DNA of 64,000 nt from positions 868,001-932,000 of the forward strand of contig NW_025920105.1 of the NCBI RefSeq assembly GCF_902686445.1, written 5' to 3'. Origin of the DNA: Sciurus carolinensis. Its lineage: Eukaryota > Chordata > Mammalia > Rodentia > Sciuridae. Under the pieces are notes generated by a model. That model saw only the letters and a list, made by a program, of their open reading frames with translations, ran no database searches and had not been told where the DNA came from. The position numbers and the translations under genes are program-made. Below are positions 25,701 to 37,123 of this stretch, one piece after another; within the stretch, counting starts at the first letter, position 1; the number at the start of each line of letters is the position of its first letter.

Positions 25701-26613
25701 GGAGCAGAAGTTTCTCTGGTTACTAAGGGAACTGTGACACCACCTTGCTGTCATGCCCATCCTCTGTGACCTCAGGCAGTATCTGCGGTGCTGGCACCAT
25801 ATCAAGGGATCCACTCCTCAAACTCCATGTTGTCCATGGGTCAAAAAAACTCTCTGGGAAGGGAAATCAAGTGCCTTCTTCTACTGGAGTCTGAAAGTCA
25901 TGTGCCCTTCACAAGCGACCTGCCTGATGCCTGCTCCTTCCCCTTTGCTTTCAGGATCTCTCCCATCTTTTGCTCTCATGTCACAGGAGAACTGGTAACC
26001 AAGTGAGGTGTTTTTCTCAGTGGAACTGAATGCAACTGAATGAGTGAAAGATCAGGGATATGACTTTCAGCCACTAATTTCTCTGTAATGAATCTTGAGA
26101 GTAATAACTGCCAACATAACAAGCAGAAGATTGAAATTGGATAAGGAATGTATTATTTTTTGCTACCATGTTTCTGTCCTGGGACCCCAGACCCTGTGAG
26201 CCCTTACCACTTGCCTTTGCCTGTTTATATTCCCCAACAGCACCTGGCTAAGTTGCTGAGGCATTCCCTCATTGAGGGAAAAAGACCTTCTCCTGGAGGA
26301 ACACCTTCCTCTGCCTCACCCTTGCCTGAGATAATGGGCAAGATCCAGCACGTGATCTGGCTTGTGCATTTTGCACAGCTCTCTGCTGGTTAGAATTTTT
26401 CAAAGGAAAATGCCAAAAGGAAAAATAAGAAAAAAAGCATCTAGGAAGGTGTGATTAGATTGTGAATGTAATGACTAGGGATGCATGTGTGAATGATCCC
26501 CCAAATCTCCATTTTTACTCACAACTTGAGCATATTCTAATTGCCACAGAGTCCTGCCTCTGCTCATGCTCCTGGCATCCTTGGATCACAGATATAATTT
26601 TTTGCTCAGGGAT
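22727..26613 (+). repeat. Array unit 1 (complete)
   Basis: First full copy, next to the zinc-finger remnant. An old ID SINE remnant lies at about 22986-23052 (gagtgcttgcctagcatgca). An 81-codon frame at 26148-26393 recurs in other units. The segment 24700-26080 is the part also found, inverted and diverged, at 51.15-52.56 kb. Confidence 0.93.
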
Positions 26614-29600
26614 CAATTACATCCATTTTACTCCTCAAGTAAGACTGGATAAATCTCACCCTCTGGTCAGGCCCCTAGACTGTGGGTATTGACATGCAAA
26701 AATGTTCCTTGAAGGATTTTTGTGAACAGGAGAATAAAGAATTCCTTAGACATTGTTTAGCTTTGTCTAGCATTGCTTCTCTTCATAGAATTTCACAGAG
26801 TAAGAAGCATAGTTGATCATGTCATGTACCTTAGAGAAGCTGTTCCTGTGCTGACAATATAGCCCATCTCTTAGTGTGCTTGCCCAGCATGGACAAGGCC
26901 TGGAATAGAATACCCAGCACTTGGGATCACAAAAAAAAAAAAAAAAAGGAAAACCACTTCTGAGCATACCAACCTTCCATTCTCTCAACTTTTTATTTTC
27001 TTTTCTCCTCTCTTTATTAACTGAATCAACACTGTAAAAAGGACCAGTTTCACAGGAAACAAATTTCCACTGACACATTTTAGCTGGGAGCTGCACTACA
27101 AGGGAGCAGTGCTTCCCCACTCACCTGCATTTCTTAAGAATACACGTTTGATCACATCACTCAGCTTTCATTAGTTCATAGCTTACATGTCTCTCATGAG
27201 TATGCTTATGCAGATATTTATTCAGCATCTTCTTCAACTATGCAATGTGCACCAGGTTTCAGTGAAAGGAAATTCAAAATGACAACCGCCCTGGTCCCTG
27301 GCACTCTCCAGGATTTTTGGACTAACTGCATTACTCTCTGCCACTGAAGGGGACTTCCACACCTGAGCACTTTCCATGTGAACATCAAAGTTACCTGGAA
27401 AACTAAGAGGTGAAGACAGAGGATAGCCACTGTAGGCTATGGAGTTTCTCAGTCAATTTTGCTTTGCAGTGACTTGCATGTGACTTGATAAATAATGGTA
27501 GGATTTGGAGCTGAATCCATGTTAGCTTCTAATGATAGAATTCAAGATGGACAGGGGTGATTTACAACTTACTCTCCCTGTATGATTGTAGCTCCAGTGT
27601 CAAGAGGAATGAATCCCTTTAATAGACTCATGTTGATATTGATGGATGTCCTCAAGAGATGCAGTGCAGAATTGGGTGAAGCATAACAAAACCTTGGGTT
27701 GTGAGTTGTTCTCATGTGTATCACACACCTGGGAATTAATGGATTGTGCTTTGTAGGGTAAGCAATGACACATGAACCCCATTTTTTTTTTGCAAAAAAT
27801 CACACCAGAAGAAGAAAATCAGAGACATTAGGCATGTGTCATGCTGGTGTTGGATAGAAGCAAATCAAGGAAGCAAATGAATTTGACAATTTTCAAATGC
27901 TTGAAGTACACTATTTCTACTTAGTAATTCCTATAAACCAGTTGGATATTCTAGAACAACTTCTCTTTTGATATTAAGGTTTGGTTCATGTTGATTGTTC
28001 ACTTTTGCATTTTAGTAGAGTTTTGGGGGTTTAAATTTCTTGTATTGTGGTGCACTCTTCATTTGGGGAGCCACGGTTTAGTGCTGTATATCCCAAATTC
28101 AACTCATTTAAATTGTAGGTCATGGATTAGGTGCTGTGATGTAAAGAAAGTCTTTGATCATGGTTCTTGTGCCAGAAAAAATAGGAATCAGCATATGTAT
28201 AATCAGCTGTCCCTTGCAAGCACAGGAAAGAGCTTGGATTTTGCAAGAGCATTGATGTCCTTAGGAGGGGAAGTAGGGTCAGTAATGATGGTTGTTTACA
28301 GAATGAACTGGCAACTAGTACTTCTTGTATTTGTAGAGTATGATGAGGCTGAAGATATGCTGTGGAAATTGTGGGATGACCATGAATGATGGCTATTTTC
28401 AGAGTGTCTCATCCCTGAAGTTGGTTTTCATCACCAACACCATTCTGCTTTTAGTGCCCCCCAAATGTTCTTACTCCCATTTTGAATACTCAGCTTGGAA
28501 GCTTTGCACCATTCCACTTTCTTCACAGAGTATGTTCAAATTTGGTGTCATGCACTGTGAAACTACTTATCATGCCTTCACCAGGCTTTTATTTCATCCA
28601 CTGGCTTGTAGTCTGCACCCTCCTAGGGCTGGTTAGAGGACTCTTGGCAATATCCCACAGGGCCTTTTGGGAGACAGGCATTAGTGTGGTCAAGAGGATG
28701 AACACTTGTGTGAACACAGAGAGGCCAGACATTTTTGCATCTGAAGGTGAGTTGAAGTGCCCCTTGAAGTATCCCAGGAGGTAAATTTCTGAGTGCAACC
28801 TAGTTGTAAGGCAGCAGTCAAGGAGGTGGGGCCTGGCAGGTGGAGTGAGCACAGAATATCTCTCCTTGCATGTCAGGTCCATCCTGTCCTCAGTCCAACA
28901 TGCTGTGAGTTAATGACACCCTCCTCTCATCATGAGACATCAGAGGAGACACTCACATTCACTTAGAAGACTGACTTCCCAGGTTCCAGCTGTCTCCTTT
29001 CCAGGTTATGCAGGAAAGGAGGGGCAACCTGTCAGATGGGGTGTGATGTGTCCCAATTCAATAATCAACTAAGACACTGCACTGCACTGCATGCTCCCCT
29101 GACCTGAGCTCTAACCAATCACCATTCCTTGTGACTGATAGTGCTCAAGGCTAAATTCCTGACTAGGAAAATCTGGGTGTGCCCAATCCTGGAGGAGTGG
29201 ATTCAGATGGCAATGCTGGTGGAGCTGATGCTAATCTTGGTGACCCACGTGCACTCAAGCACACCTCCATCACAGCCTGGTCCACTGGACCTTGTGGGGG
29301 CTAATTGCCTGCAGCATGAGCTAGGAGAGCATGCTGTCAGGATGACTGGTGTGGCCAAAGGAGCATAGCGTCACCTAGCAGGCCTGGGTGGAAGTGAGAT
29401 CTGTCGGGCTTCAGTGGGATCCCTTGTTCTGCCTGGACCTGGAGTGATATATCACCCACGGATCTCCAACTCACATACAGCCTGGTTTCTCATCACCTGG
29501 GTGACGAGGTTAAAATCATTTCTTGAGAATCACAGGCCCATGGTTCCCAGATCCATTTGTCCATCCTCTGACCCTCACAGCTTAGATGGTGCTTCCCTTG

Positions 29601-30433
29601 AATCTTGGTCTGAAGTAGCCAGGGTCAGAAGCATCTCTGTTTGCCTTGGGAACCATTACACCACCCTGTTGTCATGCCCCTCCTCTGTGACCTCAGGCGG
29701 TATCTGCAGTGCAGGCACCATGTCATGGGAGTCACTCCTCAAACTCCATGTTGCCCAAGTCTCAAAAACCCTCTGGGAAGAGAAAACAAGTTCCATTTCC
29801 TACTGGTTCCTGGAAAACCTGCACCCTTCACAACTGACCTGCCGGATGCCTGCTTCTTCCCCTTTGATTGCAGGAGCTCTCCCATCTTTTGCTCTCATGT
29901 CACAGAAGACCTGGTAACCAATCGAAGTGTGTTTCTCAGAGGAATTGAATGCTACTGAATGAGTGAAAGATCAGGGATATGACTTTCAGCCACTTATCTT
30001 ACTGTAATGAATCTTGAGAGTAATAACTGCCAACAAAATGAGCGGATGATTGAAATTGGATGAGGAATGTTTTCTTTTTGCCACCACAGTTAGGTCCTAG
30101 GACCCTAGACCCCATGAGCCATCACCACTTGCCTTTGCCTGTTTATATCTCCCAACAGCATCTGGCTAAGTTGCTGAGGCATTCCCTTATTGAGGGAAAA
30201 ATGCCTTGCCAGGAGGAACACCTTCCTCTGCCTCACCCTTGCCTGAGATAATGAGCAAGATCCAGCAGTTGAACTGGCTTGTGTATTTTGCACAGTTCTC
30301 TGCTGGTTAGAATTTTTCAAAGGAAAATGCCAAAAGGAAAAATAAGAAAAAAAAATTCTATGAAGGTTTGATTAGATTGTGAATGTAATGACTAGGGATG
30401 CATGTGTGAATGATCCCCAAAATTTTCATTCAT
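26614..30433 (+). repeat. Array unit 2, ending at the L1 junction
   Basis: Nearly complete copy. Its ID SINE remnant (about 26872-26948) still has a run of 17 A. The copy stops at about 30433, roughly 139 bp before the next unit's marker would be expected, where L1 5' UTR begins. The frame equivalent to the 81-codon frame of unit 1 is shortened by a frameshift (30060-30251). Confidence 0.93.
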
Positions 30434-30435
30434 GA

Positions 30436-31591
30436 CAGCCAGCTTCTCCAGGTTCTTGGAACAGAACTGGCCCACTAGTGAGAGCCTTTCTGACCAGAAC
30501 AAGCTCCGAGTCCCGGAGCCACTGCAGCGCAGCATACTCTGGCAACGAACCAGCGGAGAGACTCGATCCACAGGCAGCCTCTGGGATCAGGGCAGGGCAG
30601 CCAGAGACCGCTTCAGGTGGCTCTGCCCACTCCGGCTGCACGGTTCTCTCCATGGGGCGATCCAAGATGGCAGCCTAGAGGGAGACTGCTCCCCCAGTCG
30701 CTCCAGAACCCAGGAGTTAAGAAGGGGAGAAATTGAGAGACTCGGACTGAAATAGAGCCACGGGTGAGACTGCCCACTGGGTAAAGCTCGGCATGGGTGA
30801 CAGGCCCAGATAGAGGTGGCTTATCGGAGCCGGGCAGGGCAGCTAGAGTCATCCACAGGCAGCCCTGTGCACTCCGGTGGTGGGCCCCGCCCACACAGCC
30901 AGCTTCTCCAGGTTCTCGGAACGGAACTGGCCCGCTAGTGAGAGCCTTTCTGACCAGAACAAGCTCCAAGTCCCGGAGCCACTGCAGCGCAACGTACTCC
31001 GGCAACGAACCAGCGGAGAGCCTCGATCCGCAGGCAGCCTCTGGGATCAGAGAAGGGTAGCCAGAGACCGCTTCAGGCAGCTCTACCCACTCCGGCTGCA
31101 GGCTCTCTTCACGGGGCGATCCAAGATGGCGGCCTAGAGGGAGACTGCTCCCCAAGTCGCTCCAGAACCCAGGAGTTAAGAAGGGGAGGCATTGAGAGAC
31201 TCGGACTGAAATAGAGCCACGGGTGAGTCTGCCCACTAGGTAAAGTTCAGCCCGGGTGGCAGGCCCAGATAGAGGTGGCTTATTGGAGCCAGGCAGGGCA
31301 GCTAGAGTCTTCCCAAGGTAGCCTTCCACACTACGGCAGTGGGCTCCTCCCACACGGCCAGCTGCATGGTGCAGGCCCACAGCGAGAGCATTTCCGCACA
31401 GAGCCAGTTCCAAACCGTGGAACCAGTAGGGGGCTAGGGGCAGTTTCCTTCGGATGCACTGCTTTATCAGATTCCTCCAAGACATCAGGCTACTGAAGGC
31501 TGGGAGTTGATACACTGGAAATCTACCGGGACACTATAAGCCAATAGCAGAAAACTGCAATATCTCAGGGTCCCACTGACAATTGACCAAT
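30436..31591 (+). promoter_or_regulatory. L1 5' UTR with tandem promoter monomers and YY1-like sites
   Basis: The phrase ccagcttctccaggttct starts at 30439 and 30899, and the regions between run in parallel, giving a monomer of about 460 bp. A further partial repeat continues to about 31350 before unique leader sequence. Two copies of ccaagatggc (30662-30671 and 31121-31130) match the YY1-type motif found at the start of many mammalian L1s. The first monomer starts mid-unit, as is usual for monomeric L1 promoters. Promoter activity is inferred from family knowledge. Confidence 0.8.
30613..31515 (-). other. 300-codon antisense open frame in the L1 5' UTR
   Basis: An uninterrupted reverse-strand frame across two promoter monomers. 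It contains two related blocks 153 residues apart (VGGAHCRSVEGYLGKTLAAL and VGGAHHRSAQGCLWMTLAAL). The spacing of 459 bp is a multiple of three, so the frame survives across the monomer boundary. A third related block lies out of frame at 30426-30665. Primate L1 has a short antisense ORF0 in its 5' UTR, but I see no evidence that this frame is homologous or translated. It could be a by-product of GC-rich repeats. Confidence 0.45.
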
Positions 31592-32645
31592 ATGAGAAAA
31601 CAAGGGAAGAAAATGTCCCAAACAAACCTAGATATGACATCAATAAAACCCAATGACAGCACAGCAGAAGAAATGTCAGAAAGGGAGTTCAGAATGTACG
31701 TAATTAAAATGATCAGGGAAGCTAATGAGGAGATGAAAGAGCAAATGCAGGCATTGAAGGAGGAGATGAAAGAGCAAATGCAGGCATTAAATGATTCGCA
31801 CCAACCAACAGTTAAAAGAACCAAATACGGGAAGCAAGAGATCATTTCAATAAAGAGTTAGAGATACTGAAAAAAAAAAAAAAACAAACTGAAATCCTTG
31901 AAATGAAGGAAACAATAAAGCAAGTTAAAAACTCCATAGAAAGCATAACCAATAGGATAGAAAATCTGGAAGACAGAACCTCAGACATTGAAGACAAATT
32001 ATTTAACCTTGAAAGCAAAGTTGGCCAAACAGAAAAGATGGTAAGAAATCATGAACAGAATCTACAAGAATTATGGGATATCATGAAAAGGCCAAATTTA
32101 AGAATTATTGGGATTGAGGAAAGCTTAGAGAGACAAACCAAAGGAATGAACAATCTATTCAATAAAATAATAACAGAAAATTTTCCAAATCTGAAGAATG
32201 AAATGGAAAACCAAGTACAAGAGGCTTATAGAACTCCAAACATACAAAATTACAACAGACCCACAGCAAGGCACATTATTATGAAAATACCTAACATACA
32301 AAATAAAGACAGAATTTTAAAGGCCGTGAGAGAAAAGAATCAAATTACATTTAGAGGGAAACCAATAAGAATATCAGCAGATTTTTCAATCCAGACCCTA
32401 AAAGCTAGAAGGGCCTGGAACAACATATATCAAGCCCTGAAAGAAAACGGATGCTAACCAAGAATCTTATACCCAGCAAAACTTACCTTCAAATTTGATG
32501 ATGAAATAAGATCCTTCCATGATAGACAAAAGCTAAAGGAATTTACAAAAAGAAAGCCAGCATTACAGAACATTCTCAGCAAAATATTTCATGAGGAAGA
32601 GGTGAAAAACAATGATGCAAATCAACAGCAGGAGGCACTAGCCTA
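31592..32645 (+). pseudogene. L1 ORF1 (RNA-binding chaperone), broken
   Basis: ORF1p is a trimeric RNA chaperone: coiled coil, RRM-like core, C-terminal domain. It starts at ATG 31592 after the 5' UTR. The coiled-coil region includes a 33-bp tandem duplication encoding EEMKEQMQALK twice (about 31727-31792). The frame breaks around 31860-31890, close to a run of 15 A. It resumes at 31903 and ends early at a TAA (32455-32457), after which readable C-terminal sequence (PRILYPAKLTF) continues to the true end near 32645. Confidence 0.9.
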
Positions 32646-32677
32646 AAGGAATAGCCAAAAAAAGGAGAAACCAAATC

Positions 32678-35600
32678 ATGTCAAAAACAAATATGAGTCA
32701 ATTGACTGAGAATATAAATCATATCACAATAATAACCCTGAATGTTAATGGCCTGAATTCATCAATCAAAAGACACAGACTGTCAGATTGGATTAAAAAG
32801 AAAAATCCAACAATATGCTGCCTGCAAGAGACTCATCTCATAGAAAGAGACACCCATAGACTAAAGGTGAAAGGATGGGGAAAATCATACCATGCACACG
32901 GACACAGCAAAAAAGCTGGAGTATCCATCCTCATCTCAGATAATGTGGACTTCAAACCAAAACTAGTCAGAAGGGATAAAGAAGGACATTACATGCTGCT
33001 TAAGGGAAGCATAAATCAGCAAGACATAACAATCATAAATATCTATGCCCCGAACATTGGCTCATCCACGTACGTCAAACAAATCCTTCTCAATTACAGA
33101 AATCAAATAGACCACAACACAATAATACTAGGCGATTTTAACACACCTTTCTCACCACTGGATAGATCATCCAAACAAAAATTGAATAAAGAAACTATAG
33201 ATCTCAACAACACAATCAGCAATTTAGACTTAACGGACATATATAGAATATACCATCCAACAAAGAACGAATACACTTTCTTCTCAGCAGCACATGGATC
33301 CTTCTCTAAAATAGACCATATTTTATGACACAAAGCTACTGTTAGCAACTACAAGAAGATAGAGATACTACCTTGTACTCTATCAGATCATAATGGATTG
33401 AAATTAGAAATAAATGACAGAATAAAAAACAGAAACTTCTCCAATACCTGGAGACTAAATAATACACTATTATATGATGAATGGATAACAGAAGACATCA
33501 GGAGGGAAAAAAAAAAATTCTTAGAAGTAAACGAGAACAAAGACACATCATATCAAAATCTCTGGGACACTATGAAAGCAGTACTTAGAGGAAGATTTAT
33601 TTCATGGGGTGCATTCAAAAAAAGAAATAGAAATCAAGAAATAAACAACTTAACACTACAGCTCAAAGTGCTAGAAAAGAAGAGCAGACCAATACCAAAA
33701 GTAGTAGAAGACAGGAAATAGTTAAAATCAGAGCTGAAATCAACAAAATCGAAACAAAAGAAACAATCGGAAAAATTAACAAAATAAATAGTTGGTTCTT
33801 TGAAAAAATAAATAAAATTGATAAACCCTTAGCCACACTAACAAAGAGAAAGAGGGAGAAAACTCAAATTACTAAAATTCGGAATGAACAAGGAAACATC
33901 ACAACAGACGCGAGTGAAATACAATACATAATTAGAAGTTATTTTGAAAATCTATACTCCAACAAAACAGAAAACCTCTAAGACATCAACAAATTTCTAG
34001 AGACATATGAACTACCTAAACTGAACGAGGAGGACATACACAACTTAAATAAACCAATTTCAAGCAATGAAATAGAAGAGGTCATCAAAAGCCTACCAAC
34101 AAAGAAAAGTCCAGGACCAGATGGGTTCTCAGTCGAGTTCTACAAAACCTTTAAAGAAGAGCTCATTCCAATACTCCTCAAACTATTCCATGAAATAGAA
34201 GAGGAGGGAACCCTACCAAACTCGTTCTATGAAGCCAATATCACCCTGATACCTAAACCAGACAGAGACACATCGAGGAAAGAAAATTTCAGACCAATAT
34301 CCTTAATGAACATCGATGCAAAAATTCTCAACAAAATTTTAGCAAATTGCATACAAATATATATTAAAAAGATAGTGCACCACGATCAAGTGGGTTTTAT
34401 CCCAGGGATGCAAGGTTTGTTCAACATTCGGAAATCAATAAATGTCATTCACCATATCAACAGACTTAAAGTTAAGAATCACATGATTATTTCAATAGAT
34501 GCAGAAAAAGCATTTGATAAAATACAGCATCCCTTCATGCTCAAAACACTAGAAAAAATTGGGGTAGTGGGAACATTCCTAAACATTATAAAGGCAATCT
34601 ACGCTAAGCCCATGGCTAATATCATTCTAAATGGTGAAAAGCTGAAAGCGTTCCCCCTAAAAACTGGAACAAGGCAGGGATGCCCTCTTTCACCGCTTCT
34701 TTTCAACATCGTCCTTGAGACTCTAGCCAGAGCAATCAGACAAACCAAAGAAATTAAAGGGATACGAATAGGAAAAGAAGAACTCAAACTTTCCCTGTTC
34801 GCTGATGACATGATTATATATTTAGAGGAACCTGGAAATTCCACCAGAAAACTTTTAGAACTCATAAGTGAATTCAGTAAAGTAGCAGGTTAAAAGATCA
34901 ATGCTCATAAATCCAATGCATTTTTATACATAAGTGATGAATCTTCAGAAAGAGAAATTAGGAAAACTACCCATTCACAATAGCTTTGAAAAAAATAAAA
35001 TACTTGGGAATCAATCTCACAAAAGAGGTGAAAGACCTCTACAATGAGAACTACACAACACTAAAGAAAGAAATTCAAGAAAACCTTAGAAGATGGAAAG
35101 ATCTCCCATGTTCCTGGATAGGCAGAATTAATATCGTCAAAATACCTAAAGTGCTATATAGATTCAATGCAATTCCTATTAAAATCCCAATGATGTACCT
35201 TGCAGAAATAGAGCAAGCAATTATGAAATTCATCTGGAAGAATAAAAAACCTAGAATAGCTAAAGCAATCCTCAGTAGCAAGAGCGAAGCAGGGGGTATT
35301 GCAATACCAGATCTTCAACTCTACTACAAAGCAATAGTAACAAAAACGGCATGGTATTGGTACCAAAATACACAGGTAGATCAATGGTACAGAATAGAGG
35401 ACACAGACACAAATCCAAATAAATACAATTTTCTCATACTAGACAAAGGTTCCAACAATATGTAATGGAGAAAAGATAGCCTCTTCAACAAATGGTGCTG
35501 AGAAAACTGGAAAACCATATGCAATAGAATGAAATTAAACCCCTATCTCTCACCCTACACAAAACTCAACTCAAAATGGATCAAGGACCTCAGAATCAGA

Positions 35601-36130
35601 CCAGAGACCCTGCATCTTATAGAAGAAAAAGTAGGTCCAAATCTTCAACTTGTTGGCTTAGGATCAGACTTCCTTAACAGGACTCCCATAGCACAAGAAA
35701 TAAAAGCAAGAATCAACAACTGGGATAGATTCAAACTAAAAAGCTTTCTCTCAGCAAAGGAAACTATCAGAAATGTGAATCGAGAGCCTACAGAGTGGGA
35801 GAATATCTTTGCCAACCATACCACAGATAGAGCGCTAATTTCCAGAATCTATAAAGAACTCAAAAAACTCTACACGAAGAATACAAATAATCCAATCAAC
35901 AAATGGGCTAAGGAAATGAACAGACACTTCACAGAAGAAGATGTACAAGTAATCAACAGATATATGAAAAAATGTTCAACATCCCTAGTAATAAGGGAAA
36001 TGCAAATCAAAACTACCCTAAGATTCCATCTCACCGCAATTAGAATGGTGATTATCAAGAACACAAGTAACAATATGTTTTGGTGAGGATGTGGGGGAAA
36101 AGGTACACTCATACATTGCTTGTGGGGTTG
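32678..36130 (+). pseudogene. L1 ORF2 (endonuclease and reverse transcriptase), broken and 3'-truncated
   Basis: The apurinic-type endonuclease domain is readable at 32700-33390 (TLNVNGLNS, QETHL, LGDFN, SDHNG). The reverse-transcriptase core runs 34080-34900 ([27 protein letters not shown] at about 34798-34809). Lesions are an in-frame TGA at 33326, a frameshift near 33720, TAA at 33979 and 34891, a frameshift near 34980, TAA at 35463 and TGA at 36084. The C terminus is missing because the element ends at 36130. Confidence 0.93.
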
Positions 36131-36132
36131 TA

Positions 36133-37123
36133 TGATGAGGTTGGAATCATTTCTTGGTCTTTCCTCTTACCATCACAGCTGAGCTGGTGCTTGTCTTGAA
36201 TCTCAGTTTGAGGTGGCCAGGAGCAGAAGCATTCCTGGTTGCCATAGGAACCGTGACACCACCGTGCTGTCATGCCGCTCCTCTGTGACCTCAGGTGGTA
36301 TCTGAGTGAAGGCACCATGTCACTGGAGCCACTCTCAAACTCCATGTTGCCCAGGGCTCAGAAAAACCCTATGTGGAGACAAACAAAGTTCCTTCTTTTA
36401 CTGGAGCCTGGAAAAACCTCACCTTTCACAACCTACCTGCATGATATCTGCTTCTTCCTCTTTGGTTAGAGAAACTCCTCCATCTTTTGCTCTCATGTCA
36501 CAGGAGACCTGGTAACAAAGTGAGGCATTTTTCTGAGTGGAAATGAATGCAACAGAATGAGTGAAAAATCAGGGTTGTGACTTTCAGTCACTTATCTTAC
36601 TGTAATAACCTTGAGACAACTGAAAACATAACAAGTGAAAGATTGAAGTTGGATGTGGAATGCTTTGTTTTTGTCACCAAATTTCGGTCCTGGGACCAAA
36701 GACCCCTATGAGCCATCACCACTTGCCTTTTCTTGTTTATGTCTCTCAACAGCACCTGGCTAAGTAGCTGAGACACTCCCTCATTGAGGGAAACAGGCCT
36801 TGCCCAGGAGGGACACCTTCTATTGCCTCACCCCTACCTGAGAGGATGGGCAAAATCCAGCACCTGAACTGGCTTGTGCATTTTGCACAGCTCTCTGCTG
36901 CTTAAAATATTTCAAAGGAAAATGCCAAAAGAAAAAATAAGAAAAAATATTCAATGAAGGTGACAGTAGATTGTGAATGTAATGACAAGGCATGTATGTG
37001 TGAATGACCTCCCAAATCTCCATTCATACTCACAACTTGATTATTCTAATTGCCACAGAGTCCCGCCTCTGTTTGTACTCCTGACATCCTTGGATCACTG
37101 ATGTAATTTTCTGCTCAGGGATT
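36133..37123 (+). repeat. Array unit 3, 3' remnant
   Basis: Only the last roughly 1 kb of the unit survives, resuming at phase about 2831 (gatgaggttggaatcatttc) directly after the L1. A further small deletion of about 30 bp, compared with the other units, lies right after the junction (about 36155). The recurrent 80-codon frame of other units is broken here by one stop. Confidence 0.9.

Larger units (their letters stand above)
30436..36130 (+). mobile_element. L1 with monomeric 5' UTR, 3'-truncated, replacing part of array unit 3
   Basis: An L1 of about 5.7 kb in sense orientation: a 5' UTR built of monomers of about 460 bp (30436-31591), ORF1 (31592 to about 32645), and ORF2 from 32678. It stops within ORF2 at about 36130, right after 'cattgcttgtggggttg'. 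Compared with the L1 at 47.7-49.84 kb it lacks the last roughly 125 codons of ORF2, the 3' UTR and the poly(A) tail. There is no target-site duplication. Instead the flanks are two different phases of the array unit. Both ORFs are broken, so the element cannot move by itself. Confidence 0.95.
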
